DNA of 32,263 bases, taken from an uncultured bacterium. Lineage in GTDB: Bacteria > Bacteroidota > Bacteroidia > Chitinophagales > Chitinophagaceae. The first letter of the stretch is position 1; each line of letters starts with the position of its first letter. A program made the translations under genes and the position numbers. The notes below the pieces were generated by a model that saw only the letters and a list, made by a program, of their open reading frames with translations, did no database searches and was not told where the DNA came from. Of this stretch, positions 8,474 through 17,498 are shown one piece after another. Location: positions 1 through 32,263 of the forward strand of contig CAITQQ010000108.1 of assembly GCA_903894575.1 (NCBI GenBank), given 5' to 3'.

Positions 8474-10141
8474 TTATTTTTTCATCTCCTTGCTCCATGC
8501 ATCCTTAAGGGTCACGGTTCTGTTGAAAACCAATTTACCGGATGCTGAAAGCTTGTTGTCAAGGGTGAAGTAACCTTTTCTGATGAATTGAAACTGTTCT
8601 CCAGGCTGGGCTTCCAGCAGGGATGGCTCTATTTTGGCGCCTTGAATGATCTCAAGGCTATTGGGGTTCATGTATGATTTGAAATCTCCTTCTTCGCTGG
8701 ATGGGTCTTCCACTTGAAAGAGGCGATCGTAAAGTCTTACTTCAGCGGTCTCTGCTTTTTCAGCTGATATCCAATGCATTGTACCTTTTACATTGATTCC
8801 GGAGGTGTCCTGCCCACTCTTGCTTTCAGGAATATATTCACAATGTACGGCAGTAACTTTTCCTGATGCATCTTTTTCAAATCCAGTGCAGCTGACAATG
8901 TAGGCACTTTTCAACCTCACCTTGTTACCGGGGGCAAGCCTGAACCATTTTTTCGGGGCTTCCTCCATAAAATCTTCGGCCTCAATCCACAACTCCCTGC
9001 CAAATGGGAGGTCTCTGTAACCGCCATTGTCTTCCAGCTCAGGATTGTTTTCTCCTTTCAGTATCTCTGATTGCCCTTCTGGATAATTGGTGATGACCAA
9101 TTTGATTGGATCCAAAACCACCATCCTGCGAAGCGCAGTCTTGTTGAGGTCTTCTCTTACACAAAATTCAAGTAGGCCGACATCGATGATGTTTTCTCTT
9201 CTCTGTACTCCAATCCTTTCACAAAAATTCCTCAGAGAAAGTGGGGTATAGCCTCTTCTCCTGAGTCCTGATATGGTTGGCATCCTTGGGTCATCCCAAC
9301 CGTCTACAAGGTTCTCTTGCACCAGCTGCAAGAGCTTTCTTTTGCTCATGACCGTATAGGTAAGGTTGAGTCTTGCAAACTCAAATTGATTCGAAGGGAA
9401 GATTCCCAATTGGGCGATGTACCAGTTGTAAAGCGGCTTATGGACTTCAAACTCCAGTGTACAGATGGAGTGGCTGATGTTCTCTATGGAATCGGATTGA
9501 CCATGTGCAAAATCATACATGGGGTAGATGCACCAGGTATCGCCGGTTCGGTGGTGATGGATTTTTTTGATCCTGTACATGATGGGGTCGCGCATGTGCA
9601 TGTTGGGGGAGGCAAGGTCTATCTTGGCACGCAATACTTTTTGGCCATCATTGTATTCCCCATTCTTCATGGCGGTGAACAGGGAGAGGTTTTCCTCAAT
9701 GCTCCTGTTCCTGAAGGGGCTTTCTTTACCAGGTTCTGTAGGAGTTCCCTTCATGGTGGCAATCTGCTCTGCACTAAGGTCATCTACATAAGCCAGGCCC
9801 TTGTTGATCAGTTCAACCGCAAAGGCATACAGCTGATCAAAATAGTCTGATGCATAATGCTCTTCTTCCCAATCAAACCCCAGCCACCTGACATCGGCTT
9901 TGATGGAGTCTACATATTCAGTGTCTTCGGTTACGGGGTTGGTATCATCAAAACGGAGGTTTGTTTTTCCGCCATATTTATCTGCTAGTCCAAAGTTCAG
10001 GCAAATGCTTTTGGCATGCCCGATATGCAAATAGCCATTGGGTTCTGGAGGGAATCGGGTATGAATCTCCACATGCTTTCCTGCGGCTAGGTCAGCTTCT
10101 ACGATTTCTTCCAGGAAATTCAGCGATCTTTCTTCACTCAT
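8474..10141 (-). CDS. glnS: Glutaminyl-tRNA synthetase
   Basis: 'FPPEPNGYLHIGHAKSICLNFG' (HIGH), 'MSKRKLLQLV' (KMSKS-like), full-length 555 aa. Confidence 0.97.
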   Translation of the reverse strand: MSEERSLNFLEEIVEADLAAGKHVEIHTRFPPEPNGYLHIGHAKSICLNFGLADKYGGKTNLRFDDTNPVTEDTEYVDSIKADVRWLGFDWEEEHYASDYFDQLYAFAVELINKGLAYVDDLSAEQIATMKGTPTEPGKESPFRNRSIEENLSLFTAMKNGEYNDGQKVLRAKIDLASPNMHMRDPIMYRIKKIHHHRTGDTWCIYPMYDFAHGQSDSIENISHSICTLEFEVHKPLYNWYIAQLGIFPSNQFEFARLNLTYTVMSKRKLLQLVQENLVDGWDDPRMPTISGLRRRGYTPLSLRNFCERIGVQRRENIIDVGLLEFCVREDLNKTALRRMVVLDPIKLVITNYPEGQSEILKGENNPELEDNGGYRDLPFGRELWIEAEDFMEEAPKKWFRLAPGNKVRLKSAYIVSCTGFEKDASGKVTAVHCEYIPESKSGQDTSGINVKGTMHWISAEKAETAEVRLYDRLFQVEDPSSEEGDFKSYMNPNSLEIIQGAKIEPSLLEAQPGEQFQFIRKGYFTLDNKLSASGKLVFNRTVTLKDAWSKEMKK

Positions 10142-10160
10142 GCTTTCAAAATTGAAAGCA
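10141..10160. promoter_or_regulatory. Palindrome TGCTTTCAA-AA-TTGAAAGCA between the glnS start codon and its -7 box
   Basis: Perfect 9-bp arms (10141-10149, 10152-10160), 2-nt centre. Confidence 0.6.
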
Positions 10161-10166
10161 AATTTA
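10159..10166 (-). promoter_or_regulatory. -7 box TAAATTTG for glnS
   Basis: Exact TAnnTTTG on reverse strand; possible -33 TTG with a 16-nt spacer. Confidence 0.5.
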
Positions 10167-10177
10167 CAACTAAACCC

Positions 10178-11407
10178 CTAAACAATGCATTCCTTCAAGG
10201 ATTTGTCAATGATGGAAATAGCCTCTTCAACCTGTGCAGCATTAATGATCAAAGGAGGTGCCAGCCTAATTTTGTCTCCATGGGTGGGCTTGGCCAATAA
10301 TCCGTTTTTCATGAAAGTCTCACAAAGCAGCCAGGCTGCTTCAGGGTTTTGATGGTTGATGACAATGGCGTTCATCAGACCCATCCCCCTGATTTCACTG
10401 ATCAGTGGCGATTGGATGGCAGTAAGTCCAGCCCTCAACAATTCCCCCATTTTGAGGGCATTCTCAGCCATGTTTTCATCCACCAATACTTTCAGTGATT
10501 CGGTGGCTACAACGCTGGCAAGGGGGCTGCCTCCAAAAGTTGAACCATGTTCTCCTGGTTTGATGGTGAGCATCACTTCGTCTGATGAAAGAACAGCGCT
10601 GACCGGAAAGGTTCCTCCGCTCAGGGCTTTGCCCAACAAAAGGATATCCGGCTTTACATTTTCATGGTCACAACAGAGCATCTTTCCAGTCCTGCAGAGC
10701 CCAGTCTGGATTTCATCCGCAATGAACAGCACATTGGCGGTTTCACACAAAGCTTTGGCCTGGGAAAGATACCCTTGGTCTGGCATTACTATTCCTGCCT
10801 CTCCCTGAATGGGTTCAACCAGAAATCCGGCAACATCCTTGTTTTTCAATGCCTGCTCAAGTGCCTCAAGATCATTGTAGGGGATGACATCAAATCCGGG
10901 CATGAAGGGGCCAAACCTTGCATGCGATGAAGGATCTGTGCTGAATGAGATGATGGTGCTGGTCCTGCCATGAAAATTTTCTGAGCAAACAATGATTCTT
11001 GCTTTGTTCTCTTCAATGCCTTTTACATCATAAGCCCATCTTCTGGCAAGTTTGATACCCGTTTCCACGGCTTCTGCACCCGTATTCATGGGAAGCAATT
11101 TATCATATCCCAACAGTTGGGTGATGAATTTTTCATATTCACCCAAACGGTTATTGTAAAAGGCTCTTGAGGTAAGGGTTAATGTTGAAGCCTGATCTGT
11201 AAGTGCCTTGATGATGCGGGGGTGGCAGTGGCCCTGGTTTACAGCCGAATAACCACTGAGAAAATCAAAATATTTCTTGCCTTCCACATCCCACATTTCA
11301 ATGCCTGAAGCCCTTGAGATGACAACTGGTATGGGATGGTAATTGTGGGCGCCATATTGGGCCTCTAGGTCAATATAATATTCTGGATTGTGCATGAGAT
11401 CATTCAC
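10178..11407 (-). CDS. rocD: Ornithine aminotransferase (GTG start at 11407, or ATG at 11395)
   Basis: Class-III aminotransferase: 'FDFLSGYSAVNQGHCHPRI', 'LPMNTGAEAVETGIKLARRWAY', 'LFIADEIQTGLCRTGK', 'LLLGKALSGG', 'EHGSTFGGSPLA'. Confidence 0.9.
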   Translation of the reverse strand: MNDLMHNPEYYIDLEAQYGAHNYHPIPVVISRASGIEMWDVEGKKYFDFLSGYSAVNQGHCHPRIIKALTDQASTLTLTSRAFYNNRLGEYEKFITQLLGYDKLLPMNTGAEAVETGIKLARRWAYDVKGIEENKARIIVCSENFHGRTSTIISFSTDPSSHARFGPFMPGFDVIPYNDLEALEQALKNKDVAGFLVEPIQGEAGIVMPDQGYLSQAKALCETANVLFIADEIQTGLCRTGKMLCCDHENVKPDILLLGKALSGGTFPVSAVLSSDEVMLTIKPGEHGSTFGGSPLASVVATESLKVLVDENMAENALKMGELLRAGLTAIQSPLISEIRGMGLMNAIVINHQNPEAAWLLCETFMKNGLLAKPTHGDKIRLAPPLIINAAQVEEAISIIDKSLKECIV

Positions 11408-12231
11408 AGTAAGATCGTTTCCACTTGATAATGCGAAGGAAACAGGTCTTTGATGGCGGGGCTTTTTTCAAAAATGCCATACACCGTAGAACCAGTACCT
11501 GTCATGGATGCATATACTGCGCCTGCGTTGTATAATGTCTCCTTAATGGTTGCAATCTCTGGAAAAGCATTGAATACTGGTTCTTCAAAGTCATTGATCA
11601 GCCTTCCTTTCCATTCCTCTACGGGCCCTTCAACAATTGAAGCGCATGAAGGGGCTTTGGGGGAAAGTGTTATTTTTCTGAAAGCATCAGCAGTGCTTAC
11701 ATGGATGCCTGGACAGACCAGCACCATTGTTTTGGATGATATTGTGCAGGAAATAGGGTGCATGATTTCACCCCTTCCTAATGCCTGTACGGGCTTGTTG
11801 ATGATGAAAAAAGGACAATCACTGCCCAATGCCAATGCATACGTTTGGAGTTGTTCAGACCCAATGCCAAGCTTGTATTTATCATTCAATAACCTTAGCA
11901 TGAATGCACCGTCAGCTGAGCCACCGCCCAGTCCAGCACCCATCGGGATATGCTTGTGCAAGTGAAGTAGAATGGAGGGGAGGTCGGGGTAGTCTTTTTT
12001 TAGCAACTGGTAAGCCTTGATACACAGGTTGGACGATTCTTCTCCCGGGATGGGAATGCCAGAATGGCTGAATATGACTGCCTCGGTTGAAGGGTTTGAT
12101 TGGGTGATGACTTCAAGGACATCATTCAGTGGTACTGGGAAAAATACAGTATCAAGTGCATGGTACCCATCTTGCCTTTTGGAGGTTACACGAAGACCAA
12201 GATTGACTTTTGCATTGGGAAAATAGATCAT
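11404..12231 (-). CDS. ispE: 4-diphosphocytidyl-2-C-methyl-D-erythritol kinase
   Basis: 'FPNAKVNLGLRVTSKRQDGYHALDTVFFPV', GHMP motif 'PMGAGLGGGSADGAFML', 'SMTGTGSTVYGIF'. Confidence 0.94.
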   Translation of the reverse strand: MIYFPNAKVNLGLRVTSKRQDGYHALDTVFFPVPLNDVLEVITQSNPSTEAVIFSHSGIPIPGEESSNLCIKAYQLLKKDYPDLPSILLHLHKHIPMGAGLGGGSADGAFMLRLLNDKYKLGIGSEQLQTYALALGSDCPFFIINKPVQALGRGEIMHPISCTISSKTMVLVCPGIHVSTADAFRKITLSPKAPSCASIVEGPVEEWKGRLINDFEEPVFNAFPEIATIKETLYNAGAVYASMTGTGSTVYGIFEKSPAIKDLFPSHYQVETILL

Positions 12232-12239
12232 GGCATGAT

Positions 12240-12824
12240 CTATTTTCTGCGTGAATTGATCTCATCACGGATGGTGATTGCACGGATATAATCTTCCTGT
12301 TCCAAAACTTCATTCAAGAGGGTATGCAATTCTTCCAACCCAAGGCTTTTGATGTCTGTATGTCCATTGCCTTCCGCAGCAATGGATTTAACCTGTGTAG
12401 CCGGAGCACTTTGTTCAGGGTTCTCAACACCCGCCACATCAAAGATGTTTTCATAAATATAAATCGGGCATCCGAACCTTACGGCCATGGCCAATGCATC
12501 GGATGTACGGGAGTCTATTTCAACTGTATCAGCCTCTGTGCTGCAAAGAAGTTTGGAGTAAAAAATTCCTTCCTGAAGATCTGATATGATCACCTCGTGA
12601 AGATCAACATTGAAAGCCAGCATGAAGTTTTTCATCAGGTCATGCGTAAGGGGCCTGGTGGGCTTCATTTTTTCGAGGGCAACCGCAATCGCCTGGGCCT
12701 CAAAACCGCCAATCACGATTGGGAGCCTCCTGAGTCCATTTACTTCTCCCAACACAACAGCGTATGAATTGCTCTGTGTAATAGAGTGGGAGAGTGCAAC
12801 GATTTCCAATTCTATCTTTCTCAT
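12240..12824 (-). CDS. Bifunctional nuclease (BFN/DUF151) with C-terminal UVR-like motif (start refined to ATG at 12824)
   Basis: 'EIVALSHSITQSNSYAVVLGEVNGLRRLPIVIGGFEAQAIAVALE', 'EIDSRTSDALAMAVRFGCPIYI'; C-term 'LLNEVLEQEDYIRAITIRDEIN'. Confidence 0.88.
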   Translation of the reverse strand: MRKIELEIVALSHSITQSNSYAVVLGEVNGLRRLPIVIGGFEAQAIAVALEKMKPTRPLTHDLMKNFMLAFNVDLHEVIISDLQEGIFYSKLLCSTEADTVEIDSRTSDALAMAVRFGCPIYIYENIFDVAGVENPEQSAPATQVKSIAAEGNGHTDIKSLGLEELHTLLNEVLEQEDYIRAITIRDEINSRRK

Positions 12825-12832
12825 ATCCAAGG

Positions 12833-12840
12833 CAAATTTA
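12833..12840 (-). promoter_or_regulatory. -7 box TAAATTTG for the bifunctional nuclease gene
   Basis: Exact TAnnTTTG on reverse strand, 8 nt before ATG. Confidence 0.5.
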
Positions 12841-12958
12841 AGGTAAAAATATTCCAATTCCTTCACTGTGCGAATGAACTTTGTCATGTCAAACCTCATC
12901 TGAATGCATGATCAACGCCACCATCCAGTTCAAATTTCGTGTTGTTCTCGATGTAGGC

Positions 12959-12966
12959 TATTTTTG
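12959..12966 (+). promoter_or_regulatory. -7 box TATTTTTG upstream of the TPR-tilS pair
   Basis: Exact TAnnTTTG 32 nt before ATG at 12999. Confidence 0.4.
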
Positions 12967-12998
12967 TATCTGTTTCATTTTGATCAAGTTTTTCCAAC

Positions 12999-13322
12999 AT
13001 GGACCGTATTTCTCGGCTGAGAACATTTATTGATAATTATCCTGCTGATATGTTCAGCCGGCATGCCCTTGCCATGGAATTGATCAAGCTTGAGCAATAT
13101 CCTGAAGCGTTGGAAGCCATGATTGCGCTGCTGTCAGTCGATGAGAACCATTCAGGCACCTATTATCATTTGGGTAAATTGTATGAGCAGCTCGGAGACC
13201 ATGAGAATGCAGTAAAGATTTATGAAAAGGGAGTCATCATTGCTGGCAACATCAAAGCGGAGAATGATCTCCGAGAATTGAAAGCAGCGTTGTTTCAGTT
13301 AAAAGATGAACTTGATCAATGA
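12999..13322 (+). CDS. Tetratricopeptide-repeat protein
   Basis: 107 aa; TPR-like 'GTYYHLGKLYEQLGDHENAVKIYEKGVIIA'. Confidence 0.8.
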   Translation: MDRISRLRTFIDNYPADMFSRHALAMELIKLEQYPEALEAMIALLSVDENHSGTYYHLGKLYEQLGDHENAVKIYEKGVIIAGNIKAENDLRELKAALFQLKDELDQ

Positions 13323-14689
13323 GTGAGATGAATAACAAGATGGAAGAGATTGGTTTGCAGTTGCGTTTTCAAGAGCATGTAAGCAGCAACAGGCTATGGG
13401 AAGCGGGTGACTTATTGCTCCTGGCCTGCAGTGGCGGTATTGATTCTATGGTATTGGCAACCCTCTTGCACAAGATGCATCAGCATGTTGAGATCCTCCA
13501 TTGTAATTTTAATTTGAGGGGGGAAGAAAGCAAAAGGGATGAGGATTTTGTGCGTGCATTTGCCCAATCCATGGGTCTGCCCTGCCATGTTCAATCATTT
13601 GATACCGACGCGGAAATAAATAAAATGGGAAAGGGCGTGCAGGAAGTTGCCCGTATCCTCCGCTATGAATGGTTTGGCAAGGTGATGGAATCAAGACAAC
13701 AAGCCAATAAAAACACCTATTTGCTCACCGCTCATCATGCGGATGATCAGGTGGAAACCATCGCCATGAATTTTTTCAGGGGAACAGGCATTGCAGGGAT
13801 GCATGGTATGCAAATGAAAGCAGGTTCTTTGATCAGGCCAATGTTGTTTGCCAGAAGGGCTGAAATCCTTGCTTTTGCTGCATCCAATGCCATTGCATGG
13901 GTGGATGACAGCTCAAATCTAAAGGACAACTATACCCGGAACCATTTTAGGCATCATGTCATTCCAGCTGTGGAGAAAATATTTCCTGAGGTCAGTCAAA
14001 ACCTGCTTGACAATGCCAAAAGATTTTCTGAGATGGAAATCATTTATAGAAAACAGATTGAAAAGATCAAGTCTGGTTTGATCACCAAACAGGGCCAGTC
14101 TTTTGCCATTCCTGTGAATAAATTAAAATCAATTTCACCGCTCGATACCATCATGTTTGAAGTTTTCAGGGATTTTGGTTTTTCAGCCCATCAGGTTCCT
14201 GAAATCAAAAAACTGTTTGATGCTATCTCTGGCAAATCGATTTCTTCAGCCACCCACAGGGTGTTGCGGAACCGGAATTGGTTGCTGATTGATGCCATCG
14301 TAGAGAAAACGCATGATATCATTGTGATAGAGGAGGGGGTTGAATCGGTGTCCTTTAACAATACCCTCTTGCAGATTACTAAGCATGTTGGCTACCGCTC
14401 TCCGGATGAAAATACCAATCATGCCTGGATAGACCTAGATGCCGTTACTTTCCCGCTGCTGCTCAGGCCATGGAAGCCGGGTGATTATTTCTATCCCCTG
14501 GGAATGAAAAAGAAGAAAAAAATTGCAAGGTTCCTCACAGACTTGAAATTATCACTCGCTGACAAGGAAAAACAATGGGTTGTTGAATCTGACAGGAAAA
14601 TCATTTGGGTAGTTGGCAGAAGAATTGATGATCGGGTGAAAATCAGTCCATCTTCCAAAAATACTATGTTGATTAGGCTCCTTGATTAG
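13319..14689 (+). CDS. tilS: tRNA(Ile)-lysidine synthase
   Basis: PP-loop 'LLACSGGIDSMVLATLLHKM', 'LLTAHHADDQVETIAMNFFRGTGIAGMHGM'; starts by ATGA overlap with the TPR gene. Confidence 0.94.
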   Translation: MSEMNNKMEEIGLQLRFQEHVSSNRLWEAGDLLLLACSGGIDSMVLATLLHKMHQHVEILHCNFNLRGEESKRDEDFVRAFAQSMGLPCHVQSFDTDAEINKMGKGVQEVARILRYEWFGKVMESRQQANKNTYLLTAHHADDQVETIAMNFFRGTGIAGMHGMQMKAGSLIRPMLFARRAEILAFAASNAIAWVDDSSNLKDNYTRNHFRHHVIPAVEKIFPEVSQNLLDNAKRFSEMEIIYRKQIEKIKSGLITKQGQSFAIPVNKLKSISPLDTIMFEVFRDFGFSAHQVPEIKKLFDAISGKSISSATHRVLRNRNWLLIDAIVEKTHDIIVIEEGVESVSFNNTLLQITKHVGYRSPDENTNHAWIDLDAVTFPLLLRPWKPGDYFYPLGMKKKKKIARFLTDLKLSLADKEKQWVVESDRKIIWVVGRRIDDRVKISPSSKNTMLIRLLD

Positions 14690-15315
14690 TTGAATGTTGT
14701 ATCGATAAACATCCTGATCAAATCAACTCCGGCAAGAAGTTTGGCAGCCAGGTAAGTAAAAACGATGCCATACATGCTACCCCAAAAATGTGCACTGTGC
14801 CCAATGTTTCCGCCTCCTTTTTTGGCCAGGCTGGCAGAAAGGATCAAAAAGCAGATGCCAAATACAAAACCTGGAATCTTGAAAGGGATGAAAAAGAATT
14901 GAATAGGCATATTGGGCTGAATGGTGATGGCGGCAAACACGATGGCTGAAACGGCACCGGATGCACCCAATGAACGGTAGTAGGATTTGTTTTTGTATTT
15001 GATATAATCAGGGACTACTGCAACAATGATCGCAGTGACATAGAGTATGGCCAGCATGGCCCTTGACAATTCTCCGAACAATGCCTTGAAAAGGTAGTTT
15101 TCAAGAGCCATACCAAATGAGTAAAAGGAAACCATATTAAAAATCAGGTGCATGGCATCGGCATGCAAAACGCCGTTGGTGATGAAGCGATAATACTGCC
15201 CCTGTCGATTGATGTAATATGGCCAAAACAGCAGGTCCTCTTTCATAGTTTCGCGGTTGAAGGCCAGAATAGAAACTGCTGCAGTAATGATGATGATCAG
15301 GAATGTTATGCTCAT
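14686..15315 (-). CDS. Rhomboid-family intramembrane serine protease
   Basis: 'HADAMHLIFNMVSFYSFG', 'SLGASGAVSAIVFAAI' (GxSG), 'GHSAHFWGSMYGI'. Confidence 0.88.
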   Translation of the reverse strand: MSITFLIIIITAAVSILAFNRETMKEDLLFWPYYINRQGQYYRFITNGVLHADAMHLIFNMVSFYSFGMALENYLFKALFGELSRAMLAILYVTAIIVAVVPDYIKYKNKSYYRSLGASGAVSAIVFAAITIQPNMPIQFFFIPFKIPGFVFGICFLILSASLAKKGGGNIGHSAHFWGSMYGIVFTYLAAKLLAGVDLIRMFIDTTFN

Positions 15316-15328
15316 GGTTTATGGTTGA

Positions 15329-15802
15329 TCACCTGTGGTGATACTTTTCGTTTTTGATGATGGTATATGCCCGATAAATCTGTTCTGCCAGCAAGAGCCT
15401 GACGATTTGGTGGGGGAAAGTAAGTTTTGATAGTGACCATTTGTGGTCAGCCCTTTTCAATACTGCCTCATCGAGTCCAAATGCACCTCCGATCAGGAAC
15501 ACGAGTTTTTTTGATCCCATGTTTCCCTTTTTTATAATGAAATCAGCAAGATCAACTGACCCCATTTCCTTTCCATACTCATCCAGGGCGATCAAAACGG
15601 TATCCTTTTCTAGCCATTCAAGGATCATTTTTCCTTCCAGCCTTTTAAGGTCGTTTTCACTGAGCATTCCTGCATTTTTAGGTACAGGGATTATTTGCCA
15701 TTGGATGGGAGTGTATTTCTTGATCCTTGCACTATAGTCTTCAATCGCATCTTTGATCGATGGGTCGTGCTGTTTTCCTATGCTCCAGAATTCGATCTTC
15801 AT
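15329..15802 (-). CDS. rlmH: 23S rRNA (pseudouridine1915-N3)-methyltransferase RlmH (start refined to 15802)
   Basis: 'KIEFWSIGK', 'LIALDEYGKEMGSVDLADFI', 'LVFLIGGAFGLDEAVLKRAD', 'LSKLTFPHQIVRLLLAEQIYRAYTI'. Confidence 0.95.
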   Translation of the reverse strand: MKIEFWSIGKQHDPSIKDAIEDYSARIKKYTPIQWQIIPVPKNAGMLSENDLKRLEGKMILEWLEKDTVLIALDEYGKEMGSVDLADFIIKKGNMGSKKLVFLIGGAFGLDEAVLKRADHKWSLSKLTFPHQIVRLLLAEQIYRAYTIIKNEKYHHR

Positions 15803-15856
15803 GATAATGCGCAAAGAAAACAAACATTTTTTGTAATTTGACTGACCAAACGATTA

Positions 15857-17437
15857 TTGATGAGAAAGTTATTTTTGTTTTTCTTTCTGCAGGCTTTGTT
15901 CTTTACCGCTATATCCCAGATTAAGAAGGCTCCAGACAGGTTGGATGGGGATGGCCCTTGGTCTCAGCTGATCCTCAGAGGAGCCACAGTGGTCAACGGT
16001 ACAGGCGCACCTCCTGTGGGTCCTGTAGACATCATTATCGAACAAAACAGAATAGTTGCCATCAGAAATGTTGGCTATCCGGGCATGGCCATCAAAGAAA
16101 TATCTCGACCCAAACTCAAAGAAGGTGGCAAGGAAATAGATTGCAGCGGCATGTATATTCTTCCCGGTTTTATCGACATGCATGGTCATATCGGAGGAAC
16201 AGAACAGGGTACTCCAGCTGAGTATGTTTTTAAGCTTTGGATGGCCCATGGCATCACCACGATACGTGATCCTTCATGTGGGAACGGTTTGGATTGGGTG
16301 CTTGAGCACAAACAAAAAAGCCTGGCCAACAAGATTACCGCTCCCAGGATATTTGCCTATACTGCCTTTGGGCAGGGGGCCAAGACCTCGATTTCAACGC
16401 CTGAATTGGCGATTGACTGGGTCAGGGAAAATGCCAAAAAGGGGGCAGATGGCATCAAGTTTTTTGGCGCTGCTCCATCCATCATGGATGCTGCCTTGAG
16501 GGAAAATAAAAAGCTAGGGCTTCGCTCTTGCATGCACCATGCCCAAATGGATGTAGCCAGGTGGAATGTGGTGAATTCTGCAGAAGCAGGTTTGACCAGC
16601 ATGGAACATTGGTATGGTCTTCCTGAAGCATTGCTTGAGAATAATACCATACAGGATTATCCGCTCAATTATAATTATTCCAATGAGCAACACCGCTTTG
16701 AAGAAGCGGGAAAGCTGTGGAAACAAGCTGCCAAACAAGGTTCGGAAAAATGGAATGCCGTGATGAAACGTTTGTTGGATTTAGATTTCACCCTGGATCC
16801 TACGTTCAACATCTATGAAGCCAATCGCGATCTTCACAAAACAAGAAGACTGGAATGGCATGATGAATATACCCTTCCTTCGCTTTGGAAATTTTATGAG
16901 CCCAACCGACAATCACATGGTTCTTATTGGTTCAACTGGGGTACGGAACAAGAAGTGCAGTGGAAAGAGAATTACAGGATCTGGATGTCTTTCATCAATG
17001 AATACAAGAACAGGGGCGGAAGGGTTACCACTGGCTCAGACAATGGATTCATTTACCAGACATATGGATTTGGTTACATTCGCGAACTTGAACTATTGCG
17101 GGAAGCTGGCTTCCATCCACTAGAAGTAATCCGTTCCGCAACCCTACACAGCGCCCAAGCCTTGGGTGTTGACAAGGAAATTGGTTCTATTGAAGTTGGA
17201 AAGTTAGCAGACCTTGTGGTGGTTGATGCCAACCCACTCGAGAATCTTCAGTACCTCTATGGTACCGGAGCCGTTTATCTCAACGAAAAGAACGAGGTGA
17301 CAAGGAAAGGTGGTGTCAAGTATACCGTGAAAGATGGTATTGTGTATGATGCCAAAAAACTGTTTGCCGATGTGAAGACAATGGTGGATGAAGCAAAAAA
17401 ACAAGGTGGCCAAATCAAACAGCCTGGCGTAAAATAA
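15857..17437 (+). CDS. Secreted amidohydrolase-family protein
   Basis: Signal peptide 'MMRKLFLFFFLQALFFTAIS'; 'GMYILPGFIDMHGHIGG', 'TTGSDNGF', 'ATLHSAQALGVDKEIGSIEVGKLADLVVVDANPL'. Confidence 0.9.
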   Translation: MMRKLFLFFFLQALFFTAISQIKKAPDRLDGDGPWSQLILRGATVVNGTGAPPVGPVDIIIEQNRIVAIRNVGYPGMAIKEISRPKLKEGGKEIDCSGMYILPGFIDMHGHIGGTEQGTPAEYVFKLWMAHGITTIRDPSCGNGLDWVLEHKQKSLANKITAPRIFAYTAFGQGAKTSISTPELAIDWVRENAKKGADGIKFFGAAPSIMDAALRENKKLGLRSCMHHAQMDVARWNVVNSAEAGLTSMEHWYGLPEALLENNTIQDYPLNYNYSNEQHRFEEAGKLWKQAAKQGSEKWNAVMKRLLDLDFTLDPTFNIYEANRDLHKTRRLEWHDEYTLPSLWKFYEPNRQSHGSYWFNWGTEQEVQWKENYRIWMSFINEYKNRGGRVTTGSDNGFIYQTYGFGYIRELELLREAGFHPLEVIRSATLHSAQALGVDKEIGSIEVGKLADLVVVDANPLENLQYLYGTGAVYLNEKNEVTRKGGVKYTVKDGIVYDAKKLFADVKTMVDEAKKQGGQIKQPGVK

Positions 17438-17498
17438 TATTCAACAATCCCTTGCAACAGCAGTCAGCTGGTGCAACAAATGATCATAAATCAACCAT

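Noticed and set aside
9317-9850. 177-aa ORF antisense to glnS
   Set aside because: Shadow of GlnRS coding sequence; no domain signal
10168-10182. Telomere-like CTAAACCCCTAAACA near the rocD stop
   Set aside because: Only about two imperfect copies; consistent with chance
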